DNA from: Epiperipatus broadwayi
Lineage: Eukaryota > Onychophora > Udeonychophora > Euonychophora > Peripatidae
Assembly: GCA_028023455.1 (NCBI GenBank)
Contig: JAQFVV010012546.1
Coordinates: 2,960,532-3,024,531 of the forward strand
Reading direction: 5' to 3'
Length of the DNA stretch: 64,000 nt
In this document: in pieces, positions 1 through 12,500 of the stretch
How the letters are laid out: each line of letters begins with the position of its first letter
Numbering within the stretch: the first letter of the stretch is position 1
Position numbers and translations under genes: made by a program
The notes under the pieces: generated by a model
Seen by the model: the letters and a program-made list of their open reading frames with translations, nothing else
Database searches by the model: none
Told to the model about the DNA's origin: nothing

Positions 1-3000
1 AATCCCAAAGATTCAAACCCTTCTTGACAGTTTGATGTTCCGTTTTATTATTGACTATACAATAATTATTAATCAAATACTTATCCAAGCCTTTGCTTCT
101 TATGGTAACTATAATCATTAACACAACATGCACAAATACATATATCTGTTACACATTATTGAATCATTTTTCAACCAACATGCAATCTCTATTTTTAAAT
201 ATCATATAAAATATTAAAATTTTATTATTACTTTAAAAACTTTGTTTAGATTTTTCCTTTAAAATCTTATATTCATTTCAGAATTACCTTTTAAAACTAT
301 ATCATATGATTCTTCATCTCTTTATGACATTTATACTTTCACTTTTAAAATAACAATTCTAACTCATTCTAGTAAATAAACTATTCTTAAATAACGACAA
401 CCTAGCCTCATTTCTATTTTATGTATCATTTCTATAAAATATCTTTCTGACGATGTATATTCATGAAACAAGGATAGCGAAAATAGATGCGCAGGATCAA
501 AACAACTAGAATATTATCCGTTATAAAACTTGACAATGATGGCACAGTGAATTTAAAGAACACCATAGAGGAGTGACCTTTATCTGTCTATCCACCTCTA
601 CTATAGGAGTGATGCTAAAGCTATTCCTTCAGCTTTATATAACATCAAAAAGTTTCAAAGATACGTAAAAACACTGTCCAAAATATGTGTTCAGTGATAG
701 GACTTAGTTAGCTATACTGAAATCACACAAAATACTATGATCCAAATATTTGATTTTTCTTATTTCTTGGCAAAAAACATCATCTTGGTTTCCTCTACAC
801 CAGTACTACCAAGTCACTATCCGATTTTATTTCTCTAGATTTATCTATGCATTACATCGACAAATTTCTGTCTACATTTCTAACAATAATAAAATTCATT
901 TTTAGTTCAAACTATACAGCTATTCTTAAGAAAATCTTTTACTACTTATCTCGTATATTTATAATATACCAACTATTTTAAAATTATCTGAAGATTTTGC
1001 AACATAAAAGTTCAAAAGAATCACATAATTATGATACTTATATTATTAATTATATTTTTTAAAACAACTTTGCATGCACATTTAAAATTACTACTATCTC
1101 AAATATATGTTTTAATGTTGGATAAAATGTGTACTTATAATTCAAAAACTTTCATACATCATTCTTCATTAATAGATGACCTAAAAAAAAAAATACATTA
1201 TGCATTATCAATAATATCACAATTACCAAAAACGATCTCTATCTTCTTGATCGTATTCTGAAGGCTTCACCATTCTATTACTTCTTGTAGATATTTAAAA
1301 TTTCCATACATACATTTTATTTTTATAATAATATTTCTATCATTCTATTAAGCTATTATATTTAAAATCTCATTATTCCTAAATTCATGTTTATATGTTT
1401 CCCTAAGCTAATATAGAATTTTTATATTTTAAATACAATCAAATAAAAATATTAAATTATATTTACGATACTGCTTTGTCGAACTTGCTTGCAAATTGTT
1501 CATCGTAAAGCTAAAAAAAAATATACTTTATTTTTTCCTTTTTCAGTCACTTAATGTTCTATTAAAAAAAATAACTCTGTTTAATAATCTTCATCGACGA
1601 CGATGATCCTTAGTTTTCTCAATATTTTATACACTTATTAATTATTGATATCTCCTTCAACATAGTCTGCTAGCTTTTTCCCGCGCGTCTGGTTTTCCCC
1701 CGATGCATCTTGTAGATATTTTATTTTAAATCTGCAATAATTTCTGTTTTCCATGGATCCATTTCATTTAGTCATTTAATCTTAGATTTCTTTGATCAAA
1801 CATTTTTCATTAAATTCTTTGTAATATTTTTTCATTTCTCTTATATAAAGTTTTTTCGGCTCCTTTCCATAATACATATAGCACTTTTATATTAGTCTTT
1901 AACTTTTACTTTACTTTAACATTCTGGAATTATAGTTTTAATAATGTTTTCTTTTTAAAATAAACACTTTTCTTCATTATTATTTTCTTGGTACTAGAAC
2001 GCATATTAAAATTTTGTTCATAGAGAAGTATAACTTAGTTTTAAGATAGCTCTGTAAATTTATCGTCATAAATTGTTCTTGACGACCAACAGCTTCTTTT
2101 TCAGATTTTCACATATTGTCCCAATTGTATTTCTTTCAGTTATAAGATTAAGTTTCTGGTTGTGCACAAATAAAGTGGCATTAAGATGATTTCCAATTAT
2201 TTTTCTTTCAGCAATCACTTTAAATATTTTTTCTTGTACTTCCATGTTACTGTAGGCTTTCTGGTTAAATTTGAATAAAATTTCCTGGTAAGATCACTTA
2301 TAAAATTAGCAATTCATATCTCTGTAGTCAAAATATATTATATGTTACAGAATAACCTTTTAGAATAAATCCGAAATTATCAATTTATATTACTTTCAGC
2401 TACGATGTTACCAGCTATCAAAAGTGTTACTTTCTCCTTTCACTTCCACCTTCCTTCTCCCGCTCTGTATAATTCTTAGATTTTTGTCTGTTAATTTTAC
2501 ATCCTTTGATTGGTTAGTATTTATTTTAGCGCGAACAATTTATTCATTTTATTTTAATAACAGAATGGATGTTCTAAAATTAAGAATTAATGACGTAATG
2601 TCTGGAATATTTATACCAATATTTTTAAATTCAATTATAGTTTTATATAAAAAAAAATTATCTAAGCTTTAAAATAATTATTAAAACAATATTTAATATT
2701 TTTTTAACTTTCATTTTAAAGATCGATGGCAATTATATCTAGTTTTAAATTCACACAGTTTATTATTATTTTAACAAGAGTATGTGTGAAGGCATGTAAT
2801 ATACGGTCGCGTGTTTACTAACTTTTATCAAAATGATTTTTTATTTACGTCTTGGTTTAAATTACCAAAACTGATATATTTTATAAAAAATTTAGAAAAT
2901 AATTTTAAAATGTTAAACTAAATATAACTCTCACCATCCCAAAGTTTATTAATAAATTATACTCTATTAAATTGGATTATTAAATACAATTATAACATTA

Positions 3001-3315
3001 CATTTCATTTATTTAATTTATTAGTTTTTAAATATTAGACTAAATAATTGATATACTTTTAACTATTTATAGCTGTATTATTTTGTATGGCCAGCTTTCA
3101 CAACCATAAGCAATGATATTTAAGCTTTATTTAATTGTTTTCTTTTAAAATAATTTATTAACTGTTATACACCAGGTATTTTTAGCTTTAAATTGTATTT
3201 TAAAATCTACTTATCCCATTATTATTTATATCTCTTACAAATACAACCTAAAATTTAAAATTTTTTAATAATTGACCTTTCTACCCTACCTATGACCTAC
3301 AGACAAGGGCACAAT
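1..3315. other. AT-rich intergenic desert
   Basis: No coding region, RNA gene or recognisable mobile element is visible here. The short open frames (for example near 1031-1261 and 2424-2672) are low-complexity, rich in Ile, Leu, Phe and Lys as expected for translated AT-rich DNA, and carry no motif. A slightly GC-richer patch lies near 1680-1705. Confidence 0.6.
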
Positions 3316-3316
3316 A

Positions 3317-3349
3317 TATATATATATATATATAGTATAACAATGATAA

Positions 3350-3381
<32 letters not shown>
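3317..3381. repeat. (TA)n microsatellite pair
   Basis: Two TA dinucleotide runs (about 3317-3334 and 3352-3381) are separated by a short unique stretch. They are the first of many TA runs in the window. Confidence 0.9.
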
Positions 3382-3386
<5 letters not shown>

Positions 3387-4364
3387 GTTTTTCCTGTTTT
3401 AACAACAATCATATGTTTTAACTAGTTAATTAAAGTAAATAAAGAGGTATTTTGTCAGTAAATGCTATTTATTTCAAATAGAACATGAATTAATCAATAA
3501 GTGGTAGTGTGTTTTGACTGTAAATTTCATTATTAACTTTTTTGTTAGAATATTAAAAGTTATTTTTACATTTCTTTATTGTAAAAGTCTTGAAAAATAT
3601 ATTTTGGGATCTTCACCTTTTTTAAATATATAAAATTGTTTAAAAACTATAATGTAAATTATAATTCTATAAAAATAATGTAGTTTATTATACAATATTT
3701 TGTTTTATTTTCCTAGTTTTAATTTTAGTTTTATATATAATTGATGTACAGTGTATTATTTTAACTAAAGTCTACCTAATTATGTAAATGAGTTTATTTT
3801 TAACATTGTTTCCCACAATATCAATTAATCTTTAAACCATAATAAAGTAAGGTTAAGGAGGACTTGATTTAAGTATCAAATTCACACATCAAATTTAGGC
3901 ACATAATCTGTAATATAAATAGATGGATAATTGCACATGTGGCAAACTTGTATAATTTGCTTAGGGATATCATTTTTAGATGCTTATTTATTTAATTATT
4001 TGTAAAATTAATTTTTATTTAGTTTAATTGCTTATAACAAAATTTGATTTGCTAAAGTTAATAGGTATTGCTAACTGATTTTCACCAGTCCTGGATGTTC
4101 TATGCTGAAATTATTAAAAAAAAGTTAAAATCTACATAACAATGAAACTTAATGGAAATTTTAACTAAATATTCTAGTCAAATGGTATACTTCAAGGGAA
4201 TTCTTCATGATCCTTCAATATAATGTATTTTTATTGATTCATATTTTTTCATTAATAGTAAACAATATAATTAGTTGAATGTTTTATATGCTGACATATT
4301 AAAACTGCTAAAGATTCCATCATGCTAATGTTGGTATTTTAAAGCAATTGTTATTAGTTTATAT

Positions 4365-4731
4365 CAGGGGTCCCCAACCCTATGTCCGCGGGCATCCTTG
4401 GCACCTGCAGACCATTTTACATGTGCCCACCGCTATCCGAACACGATAAAAAATTATTTATCTGATACAAATAAATTTAATTTTTAAAATTTCTTATAAA
4501 TTATTGTATTATATTATAATCAAATTGTAGGGCATACTATACTTTTACAGCATCAAAATATAAACGTTAATTATATGTTAAAATTTTATTTTTGAAATAA
4601 ATATTTTTTGTACATTATGTGTAGTATTAACAATATTTAACTATAAATTTACATTGAAAAAATAAATGGTGCCTGCCACCTAGCCGGTATTATAGAATGT
4701 GTCTTAAGTGCAAAAAGGTTGGGGAACCCTG
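4365..4731. mobile_element. Non-autonomous hAT element (MITE)
   Basis: A 367-bp insertion starts with CAGGGGTCCCCAACC and ends with the near-perfect inverse complement (GGTTGGGGAACCCTG), giving about 15-bp terminal inverted repeats of hAT type. It is flanked by an 8-bp target duplication, GTTTATAT at 4357-4364 and GTTTACAT at 4732-4739, with one mismatch. The duplication has T at position 2 and A at position 7, the nTnnnnAn pattern of Ac-group hAT transposases. The interior has no open frame, so it would depend on a transposase encoded elsewhere. Both ends are distinctly GC-richer than the AT-rich interior. Confidence 0.88.
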
Positions 4732-4739
4732 GTTTACAT

Positions 4740-7700
4740 GTTTCACTTATAACATTATGACATGCTGATGATAATAAATTTTTTAAAAGACTAAATCATT
4801 TGAATATTTTTCAGCAACATATATTTATAAAATGATTTATTTTAAAATTGTTATGTCTCTAAAAAAATGGATTTTTTGGGATTAGTTCATCCTTAATATG
4901 AATTGACTATTAAATTCCAGGTCATAGCACCGGATTAATGATAATAACAATTTATAAATTTCTTATCTGAATTTTGAAATAACATTTTTTATTGCTTATT
5001 TCTATCATATCAGTGGGATGTAAATGACTTACTCATAAAACTTTATCTTATATCTATTTCAAACTAGAGGCAGGAAAGATACTTTCTAATTCAGTGAAAT
5101 TAAGATTATGGCCATATTCTATTGTTCTAAAAATTATCACATGATTATGTGCTTTTGAAAATAATATTAACAAATATTATTGGAATATATATTCAAAGTT
5201 ATTAGTATTATTTCCAAATTATTGCTTGTACTAAGTTAGTAATGACCTATATGAATAAAAAATAACTGCTCCTGGCTTGTGAAATTTTATTATTAAAGTT
5301 TATCATATATTTATCTATTTTATTATATATCTGCTCTACTATATCTTATGATTATTAATAATTTAAAAATTTGCACTACAATGACTATTTTAATATGTCA
5401 AAAGAATCAGTGCTTCTGTAGGTTATTATTACATTATATTTTCTGGAGAATTAATGAAAGATTACTATAATTCTATGCAAAATATTGCCATTGCATTATT
5501 AATATTATTATGAGTACTCATTTTGCATGGCCATTTTCTTATTTTATGCGCATATTCATCAGGGAGTCTATTACATGTTAGGGATATTTGAATGTTGTAC
5601 AAATAATTTAAATTTGCTGTTCTAACAAGTAGGAGAAACTCTCAGAAATGGCCAAATGGTAATTATAGAGATTTTATCCTGTTGAATGGTAGAACATGCA
5701 GGATGAATGACTTTTATTTATTTATTTTCGTGAACTAAGCATTATTTTAAGTTTTAATATCATGCTATTTTAATTTATCATTCATTTTATTTATTTTATT
5801 TTATACATCTTGTCTGATATAATTTATGCATTATTTGTAAGCTGAATTATATAGAAATTTTCAGAATATTTATTTTTTATATGCTATGTTTCTAAATTGT
5901 TGTTTGTCCCTTATCATGAATTATTTATTTGAATGCATATGTTAATGCTGAACAAGTTGAAAATGCTGTATATTTTTTTCTTATTTTAGGCCATACATCT
6001 ATTAAGCTAGATTTAATAAACAATTTTTACATTATTGGATTTATACATCAGTTAATTATTGTAGTATTTTTTAAGAAATGGTCGCATTAATCTGTCTCTT
6101 GTTTTTAATTGCACATATTTATCTTGACATTATATTTTCGAAAAGATTGTCGCTTTGTCTCTATCTTGTGAATATGTGTTTTGTTCACATATGTGTGACA
6201 AAAGATTGTAGGTGTCCTTCTCTCTTAATATTATAATATATTCTATTGATTATACGTTTGTGTTTCAAATTAAGCATGAAATGCTTTTTAAAGCTAATAT
6301 TATTGTTCTTATAATGTTTTGATGATTTATTCTCAGAATTATTATGTTTAGAGCCTATATTCTAGTATTTTATTGCCCTCAAATGTAGGTACTTCCTTTT
6401 GAGTTCATGCAATCATTTATTTTGCATTGGTTTGTTTATCTTTAAACTGTGAATATATTGTATTGTTATATAATTGTATCAAGTTGGGGGGGGGGTGATA
6501 TATTGCTATGACTTTATTTTTTTTTTGGAAATTGTTATATAGTTAGTTCGGAGGAGTGTCATATTTTTCTTATGTTGCACTCTTTAATATTCTAAGTGTA
6601 TTTTCTTGATTGTTTTTGATGAGTAAGTCTAATTGTTATCCGTTATCAGTATTGCAGGACATATTTTGGGCCATCAATCAGTATTGCAGGACATATTTTG
6701 GGCCATCAATAAGTGATGTACACTTGTTTCTGCATTTACTCCATTGCTAGATTGATAAGTTATGCTTTAAATATACTCATTCTGGGGACAACATAATGGT
6801 ATGGTTGTATTGTGAAAATGAAGAAATTCTTATAGTGATGTAAATACTGAAAATGGTTTTAATTCTGTAAATTTATTTTAATTTTATCTGTGAACTTTGA
6901 AAATTATATTTCTCTTTTGAAATTGAATTGTGTAGCAGATTATTTAAATAATTCACTTCTTTGTGATATTGTACATTTTCAAAACTATTATCAGTTTAAT
7001 GTCTTTGTTGTAAAAGTAAATCGTGCTTTATTGATAATTGTGATGTCATAGTCTTACTATAATCATCTAACACATTGTCCAGAAATCTTAATATTATAAA
7101 ACATATGATAATTTTTTATGTTGAACAATAAGAGTGCATGAACATATCAGTTATGTGAAACTTTGAGTTAAAGTAAAATATGCAAAATCAAAGATAATAG
7201 TTAATCTCTCATAGGTTTTATTGATATCTTAAATTAACCTCATATTTTGTGTAATAAAAGGTATTTAGAATACATAGTTAATTAGTTATAATTTCCCTTC
7301 GTATTTTGCGCAAAAGACACTTGTACAAATCAATAAAAAGTGTATGATATACTGAATTGTTCTCATACCATTACTAATTAGAAATATTACTGTTTAGTAG
7401 AATTTGACTCCTAGAAATATGATGTTAATGTTTTAGCCCTAATATAAGTTTAAAAGGCATATTATATCATGCCATTAGCACTTGTGATGGCCAAGGCTCA
7501 TTAAAGTTATATATTTTAAAAATAATAATGAGTTGGGTAAATGCTTTACGCATTTATAAAAGGTTTGAGCAATATATCTGACACCTATAAGAAAAGGTTG
7601 TTATTATCTCGGTTATTACTGTTAGTGTACTTAGGAGCGCAGTAAAATATTTTCACATTTTTATCTGTTATTAAAGTTTACATTAAATAAAAACACTGTA

Positions 7701-9180
7701 CAACCTTCTCCGATGAAGTGATTTGTTGTTGCATCTTATTTTTGATAACACGCAGATATTTACAAATCAAATATAAAGTATTTATTAAGTATAATCGTGC
7801 AATACGATTTACAATTTTTTCAGAGAAATTCTTATCATAATCGCATTTGTTTGAATATTTTTCACTAACAATTTCATCATCAATAAATTATTTATTACAT
7901 TCTGTTTCTATATGACCAACGGTCATTAATTTGATACAACATCATTATCCATATGTAAGAAGTAATATTCTTTAATTAATTTATTGACACTATTTTCATT
8001 TTTAATATTGAGTCCGTTGAGATATGAGTCAATAAAATGATTTCTTTTTTATCTTAATCATGTCAAAAATAGATCTCTTCAAAATTGTTGAAATTAATAT
8101 TTTTTCAGAATAGTAATTATATTTTATTAAGAAGCCTAATATAAATATTTGATCCAATTAAATATAACCTGAGAGTGAGAAATAAATTACTAACCTTATT
8201 AGATCTAAAACATCTGAAATTTTATTACAATAATTATTCATTCATTATATACTTAGTTGTACATTTTGTGTAAAGTTATAATAATACTTAGAATTTTTCT
8301 ATTATTAAGGTTTATGAGAACAATCTTATACATTATTGAGATTAGTATAATTAGAAACACACATAGCTATCCAAATCAGATAATACTTGTTTATGATTAG
8401 TTGTAATGTAGATAGACCAAATAACTCTCACTAGATTTTATTACCTTTTGTTGTATAGAGATATTCCGAACGTTCTCCGCCTTACTTTCTCAATTAAAAT
8501 CTCTCAACCATATATTCTGCAACTGCACTAAGTTAGGTTGTAATTTATTGAAGCGATATATATCTGCTTCACGTATATAATTTTAAACCTTTGTTAGGAA
8601 TTTTTAAATTATAGATTTTTCAACATTTTGCTAGGCAGACAGTATACGTATAAGTATATGCATAGATAAAATATATTAGAGCATATTAATTGTAAACTGA
8701 TTTAAGTAATTTAAAACAAAATAAGTTTTAATTAATAGCTATAGGGAGCTTGAATGTTTGAGTTGAAATTTCTACTAATTAATTTACTATTGTATCCATT
8801 TTATAATTAGGTGGATGAAAATGGTATAATTGTTATACAAATAACTAATTCTTGACAAACAGATTGTCTAATTAGGGGATGAATATCGTAAGTTGTTAGT
8901 CAAAACATTATCTTTTACTTTGTTATAATCACTTTTTAAAGCTAATTTTTGTAAAATCTGTAATTTATCAGTAAACCATGGCCCACAGCAAAGTTAGAAC
9001 TAATCCACAACCAATTAATGGACATGAAATTGAATCGTGATAAAAACTGATAATGCAGATCAATGAATAAGGGTCTCGCAGAAGAGCAAACTGTTATGCT
9101 TGATTGTGAATATGCTTATAAATGGGCTTTCATTATGTAATCATTCATCCTTTCTTGACTGTTAGAAAAATTTGTACCAT
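4740..9180. other. AT-rich intergenic desert
   Basis: No gene is recognisable on either strand. The stretch holds only a short tandem duplication (6645-6708), a G9-10 run near 6486 and many homopolymeric A/T tracts. Confidence 0.55.
6645..6708. repeat. Tandem duplication, 32 bp x 2
   Basis: Two perfect adjacent copies of a 32-bp unit beginning ATCAGTATTGCAGGACAT. The identity suggests a recent slippage or duplication event in otherwise unique DNA. Confidence 0.9.
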
Positions 9181-9194
9181 ATTAAGACTGAGTA

Positions 9195-9400
9195 GGGAAG
9201 CCTGCCATTGCCTCCACTCTGAACAAATCATGAGTGTGAGTTCAAATCCATCATGAACTAGAGAATTTGCCATTGGGTACTGAACTACCATTAAATTAAT
9301 TTTTGGGTCCAGATTATGTACAAACTGTATGCTGCCTAATTTAAAACGTGTCTATAGCTTGGAGGAATAGGGTAGCCATCATTCAGAAAAAACACTGTAA
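9195..9400. repeat. Possible tRNA-derived SINE remnant
   Basis: This patch is GC-richer than its surroundings and contains GAGTTCAAATCC, which fits the Pol III B-box consensus GTTCRANNC. A convincing A box upstream is not clear and no target duplication or tail was found, so this is only a suggestion. Confidence 0.25.
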
Positions 9401-9753
9401 GATGCTTCCCATTGAAAAAAAGAGAAATTAGTATTAAGATGTTTTCGTCAGCTTAAACGATCCAGAGCTTCACAGAATACCAGAAAATATAGCTGTTATG
9501 TATTTACTGTGCCATAAAATACTTACCGGTGCCTGAATTTAAACATTACCCATTAATGATGAAAAGGGTAATTTGTATGAACTTTAATTATATACTATAA
9601 TGACTTTATTTGAACAACATTACATATTTAATTTTCTATATCATCAGTATATTTTATTTCCACTGAAAATTTTGTTATGATTAGTTTTATATTTGAATAT
9701 ATAAAAGACATTTTGTGGGTTCATCCATGTTAAAAAAATTAAATATTGATATA

Positions 9754-9789
9754 GACGTTTCGACTTGATCACACAAATCATCTACTGGG
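9754..9789 (-). ncRNA. Degenerate hammerhead-like motif in PLE 3' UTR
   Basis: On the minus strand, about 150 bases after the stop codon of the PLE endonuclease remnant, the sequence reads TAGATGA, then a stem-capable segment (GATTTG pairing with CAAGTC), then GAAAC followed directly by GTC. The order (CUGANGA-like box, stem II, GAAA, minimal stem III, GUC) follows the hammerhead ribozyme layout, and PLEs are known to carry such motifs. The CUGANGA box is damaged and the spacing to stem II is off by one, so activity is unlikely. Confidence 0.35.
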
Positions 9790-9935
9790 TGATAAAAGGT
9801 AGAAAGACGGTTGTAGAGGCGCTACAATCACTGATTTGAAAAAAAATGTTAAAGTTCTACCAATAGCAAAAATGTTAAATTAATAGTGTTTTTTAAAAAA
9901 ATTTTCCAAATAGGAGGAGGTTTGCATGTACCATC

Positions 9936-10420
9936 TCACTTATTGATACAATCTGGTCTTTTAAGTGTCTCAGTGGCTTCTCTAATTTTGCACTGGTAGA
10001 GAGTATCACATTTGGATATGATCCTAGTACTAGAAAAATCAACTTTATGACCAGAATCTATAATATGGAGTGAGGGTACTGATGATGATGAGTGTTGTTT
10101 AACTGCATTAGCAGGCTCATCTCTCCTAACATTGATGTGATGATTATTCATACCTATGTAAGAATCTTTGCAATTTTCACATGAGATTTGATAAACACAA
10201 TGAGATTCAAGATGGATTGAATCCTTAGGCTTGGTTATTATATTGCTAATCTTTTGATGTGTAGAAAATGCTGTATTTATATTATAGCGTTTTAATATAC
10301 GTCCAATACTGTCTGTAGTTACTTTTACATATGGAATACAAATCCTAATAGCTGATTTATCATCTTTTTGTTTCCTATTTTGTCCATTTTAAACTTGAAA
10401 TAAGGCTTTATTAATAAATT
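9936..10420 (-). pseudogene. Penelope-like element remnant: C-terminal GIY-YIG endonuclease
   Basis: The minus strand is open from about 10390 to the stop at 9936. It encodes the linker and endonuclease end of a Penelope-like retroelement. The linker includes IPYVKVTTDSIGRILKRYNI, followed by VYQISCENCKDSYIG. This is the GIY-YIG core with its C-x2-C zinc-finger half. A GHKVDFSSTRII segment and IREATETLKRP follow, as in the helical C-terminus of the family. One stop (near 10390) separates it from a short stretch resembling the end of the reverse transcriptase. The reverse transcriptase itself is missing, so this is a 5'-truncated dead copy. Assignment rests on motif order recognised by eye. 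It differs from the copy at 32500-34045 and so is a separate lineage or a much older insertion. Confidence 0.8.
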
Positions 10421-10429
10421 AAAAATTAT

Positions 10430-10929
10430 AAATATTTGCTAATAACACACTATTAATACGATTTATTTCTTCTTTCAGATGTGACTTATCTGAAAGGTTA
10501 ATTACTCTATTTAAAAGAGATAGCTACGAAAATTATCTGATTTTGGTGATGCTTAGAAATTAGAATGGCAATGAAGTGCTTAATCTTATTATTCATTTTT
10601 ATTTAATGGGCCATGGTTAGATTAGTATAATTAGCCAGTTATTGCAAACCTTTACCATTCACTAAAAAGTTGTTTTAATTGTTAATTATTTTAAAATAAA
10701 AGTTAATAATGATCATTTTCACTAGCCTTTAATTTATTAAGAATTAGAATAGCCCTTAAGATAAATAATACTGAGTAATGGTCTTTGGATAGTGTAAAAG
10801 GTTGTATAAATAAATTCAATAATTTAATAAAGCAAAATACCCTCACACGTTTGGGATAGTCCAGCGCGGATAAACATATTTATGTCTATAAAATTTTATT
10901 GAGCTAATGTTCTATTATTTCCAGCTATG

Positions 10930-10974
<45 letters not shown>

Positions 10975-11879
10975 TTTATTGTCCACAAATGAGTGGGAAG
11001 CAGATGCATTTTTCTGTCACACATTCAGCAACATAGCTTGAGTAGTATTTATCTGATAGACACCTATTCCTACTGCATATATGTGTTATATATATATTTT
11101 GATTGTTTGTAAGTAAGATGTCATGCATCTGTTGTTCTTGCCACTTACGGTATTTATTATTATCATTATTTACCGGATAGACACTCATTTATATGAGGTA
11201 ATTTGTATGTTTCAGTCACCAATGCCAGATAGATGCATGATTCTGACCCAGGCATTTGGTGATATTTATTTGAGTCACTTTGTATTTGTTTTCCAAACAC
11301 TAGAGCCTAAAAGGATTTATATTCATCTAGTTTTTCATATGTCCTAAAAATTGTAAGATTAATAAGTTTTAAAACTGAATTGTGATTAGTTATATTAATA
11401 GATATTAGTAGATGTAATGTTAGTCTGTGCAGTAAGTCCAGATCTGTCTAAAGCCAATTATGATGCATAGGGTAATATATTGTCCATTCATAAGTAGGTA
11501 ATAAATTTCTAATTTGATTAAACTTGCATTAGAGTAGTTAGGAAAGTTAAAAAAATCCTATGGCAATAGTTTTTTTTAATTCAATCCCATGTAAAAGACT
11601 ACTAGTAGACTGTTGTTTCCTGAGAATTTATGTCACTTATATTATTAATTTTTTTGTGATTTTGTATATACATAAATAAATCATAATTTTTCATTATTTT
11701 AGCATTTGTCATTTATTGCAATCTATGATGGTAATTAAAATATAATAAGAGTCTTATGCATCTAAGCGATTCTAGCAGGATATAAAAAGAAAAAGTTTGT
11801 GATTATGTGACATCAGAATGTGGAGCTGTCTGCAAATTATCTTTGGGATTCTCATGTTGGCTGTGCATGTTTGATCATT

Positions 11880-11957
<78 letters not shown>
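10430..11957. other. AT-rich desert with TA microsatellites
   Basis: No gene is seen. A (TA)n run of about 42 bp lies at 10929-10970 and a run of nearly 80 bp at 11882-11957. The open frames here (for example 11123-11347) lack any family motif. One of them is an artefact of translating the TA repeat into Ile-Tyr. Confidence 0.6.
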
Positions 11958-11961
<4 letters not shown>

Positions 11962-12490
11962 CACTAGATGGATCTTTACCAGTAGCCCACTATCAAGCTT
12001 TGTTTACATAAAATGCTGAAAGAGATAGAATTCAATATCTCTTTCAAATTGTCTCCAGCCTTTAAACCATGGTTTCGAGCTAGTTGGCTCATGTCAGTAA
12101 AGGGTAGGAAGACCAGAAACTATATCTAAACACCAACTCTACTAACAGCATTTTATGAAACATGTTTTTATCAGTTTGAAAGCACAAATTTTTCAGATAC
12201 ATAAATATCTTCAAATCCAGTCAAACAAACTAGATAGCTATATAGGTCTGAATTCAGTTCAGTTTCGCCATATAGTAAAAGCCTCTGCAATCTATATCAT
12301 TGGAAAAACCTTCAAGGGTACATTTATGATAAACAAAGCAAGTTATAAATTTCATAACTTACTCATAGCTTGCATTTTATGATCACTAGATGGAGTTTTA
12401 CCAATAGCCCACTATCAAGCTTTGTTTACATAAAATGCTGAGAGAGATAGAATTCAATATCTCTTTCCAAATTGTCAACCTTTAAACCAT
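11958..12490 (-). repeat. Retrozyme-like tandem repeat with hammerhead fold
   Basis: Two direct repeats (11958-12070 and 12380-12490) lie about 421 bp apart, so the block is one complete unit of about 420 bp plus a partial second. At the unit boundary the minus strand has a type I hammerhead layout (12059-12103). Stem I is CCTTTA pairing with TAAAGG. The box CTGACAT stands for CUGANGA. Stem II is GAGC/GCTC, followed by GAAA, and stem III is a minimal palindromic ACC-AT-GGT. Metazoan retrozymes are known as tandem units of a few hundred bases with type I hammerheads having very short stem III, and they depend on PLE-type machinery. Two core positions (G8, A9) are substituted, so this copy is probably inactive. 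One side ends in (TA)n and the other directly meets the solo LTR. Confidence 0.55.
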
Positions 12491-12500
12491 ATATATATAT

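Noticed and set aside
447-475. CTGACGA followed by GAAAC, a possible hammerhead core
   Set aside because: Stem II would be out of register by one base and no stem I or III pairs.
11807-12019. Open frame with a long Ile-Tyr repeat
   Set aside because: Pure translation of a (TA)n microsatellite.
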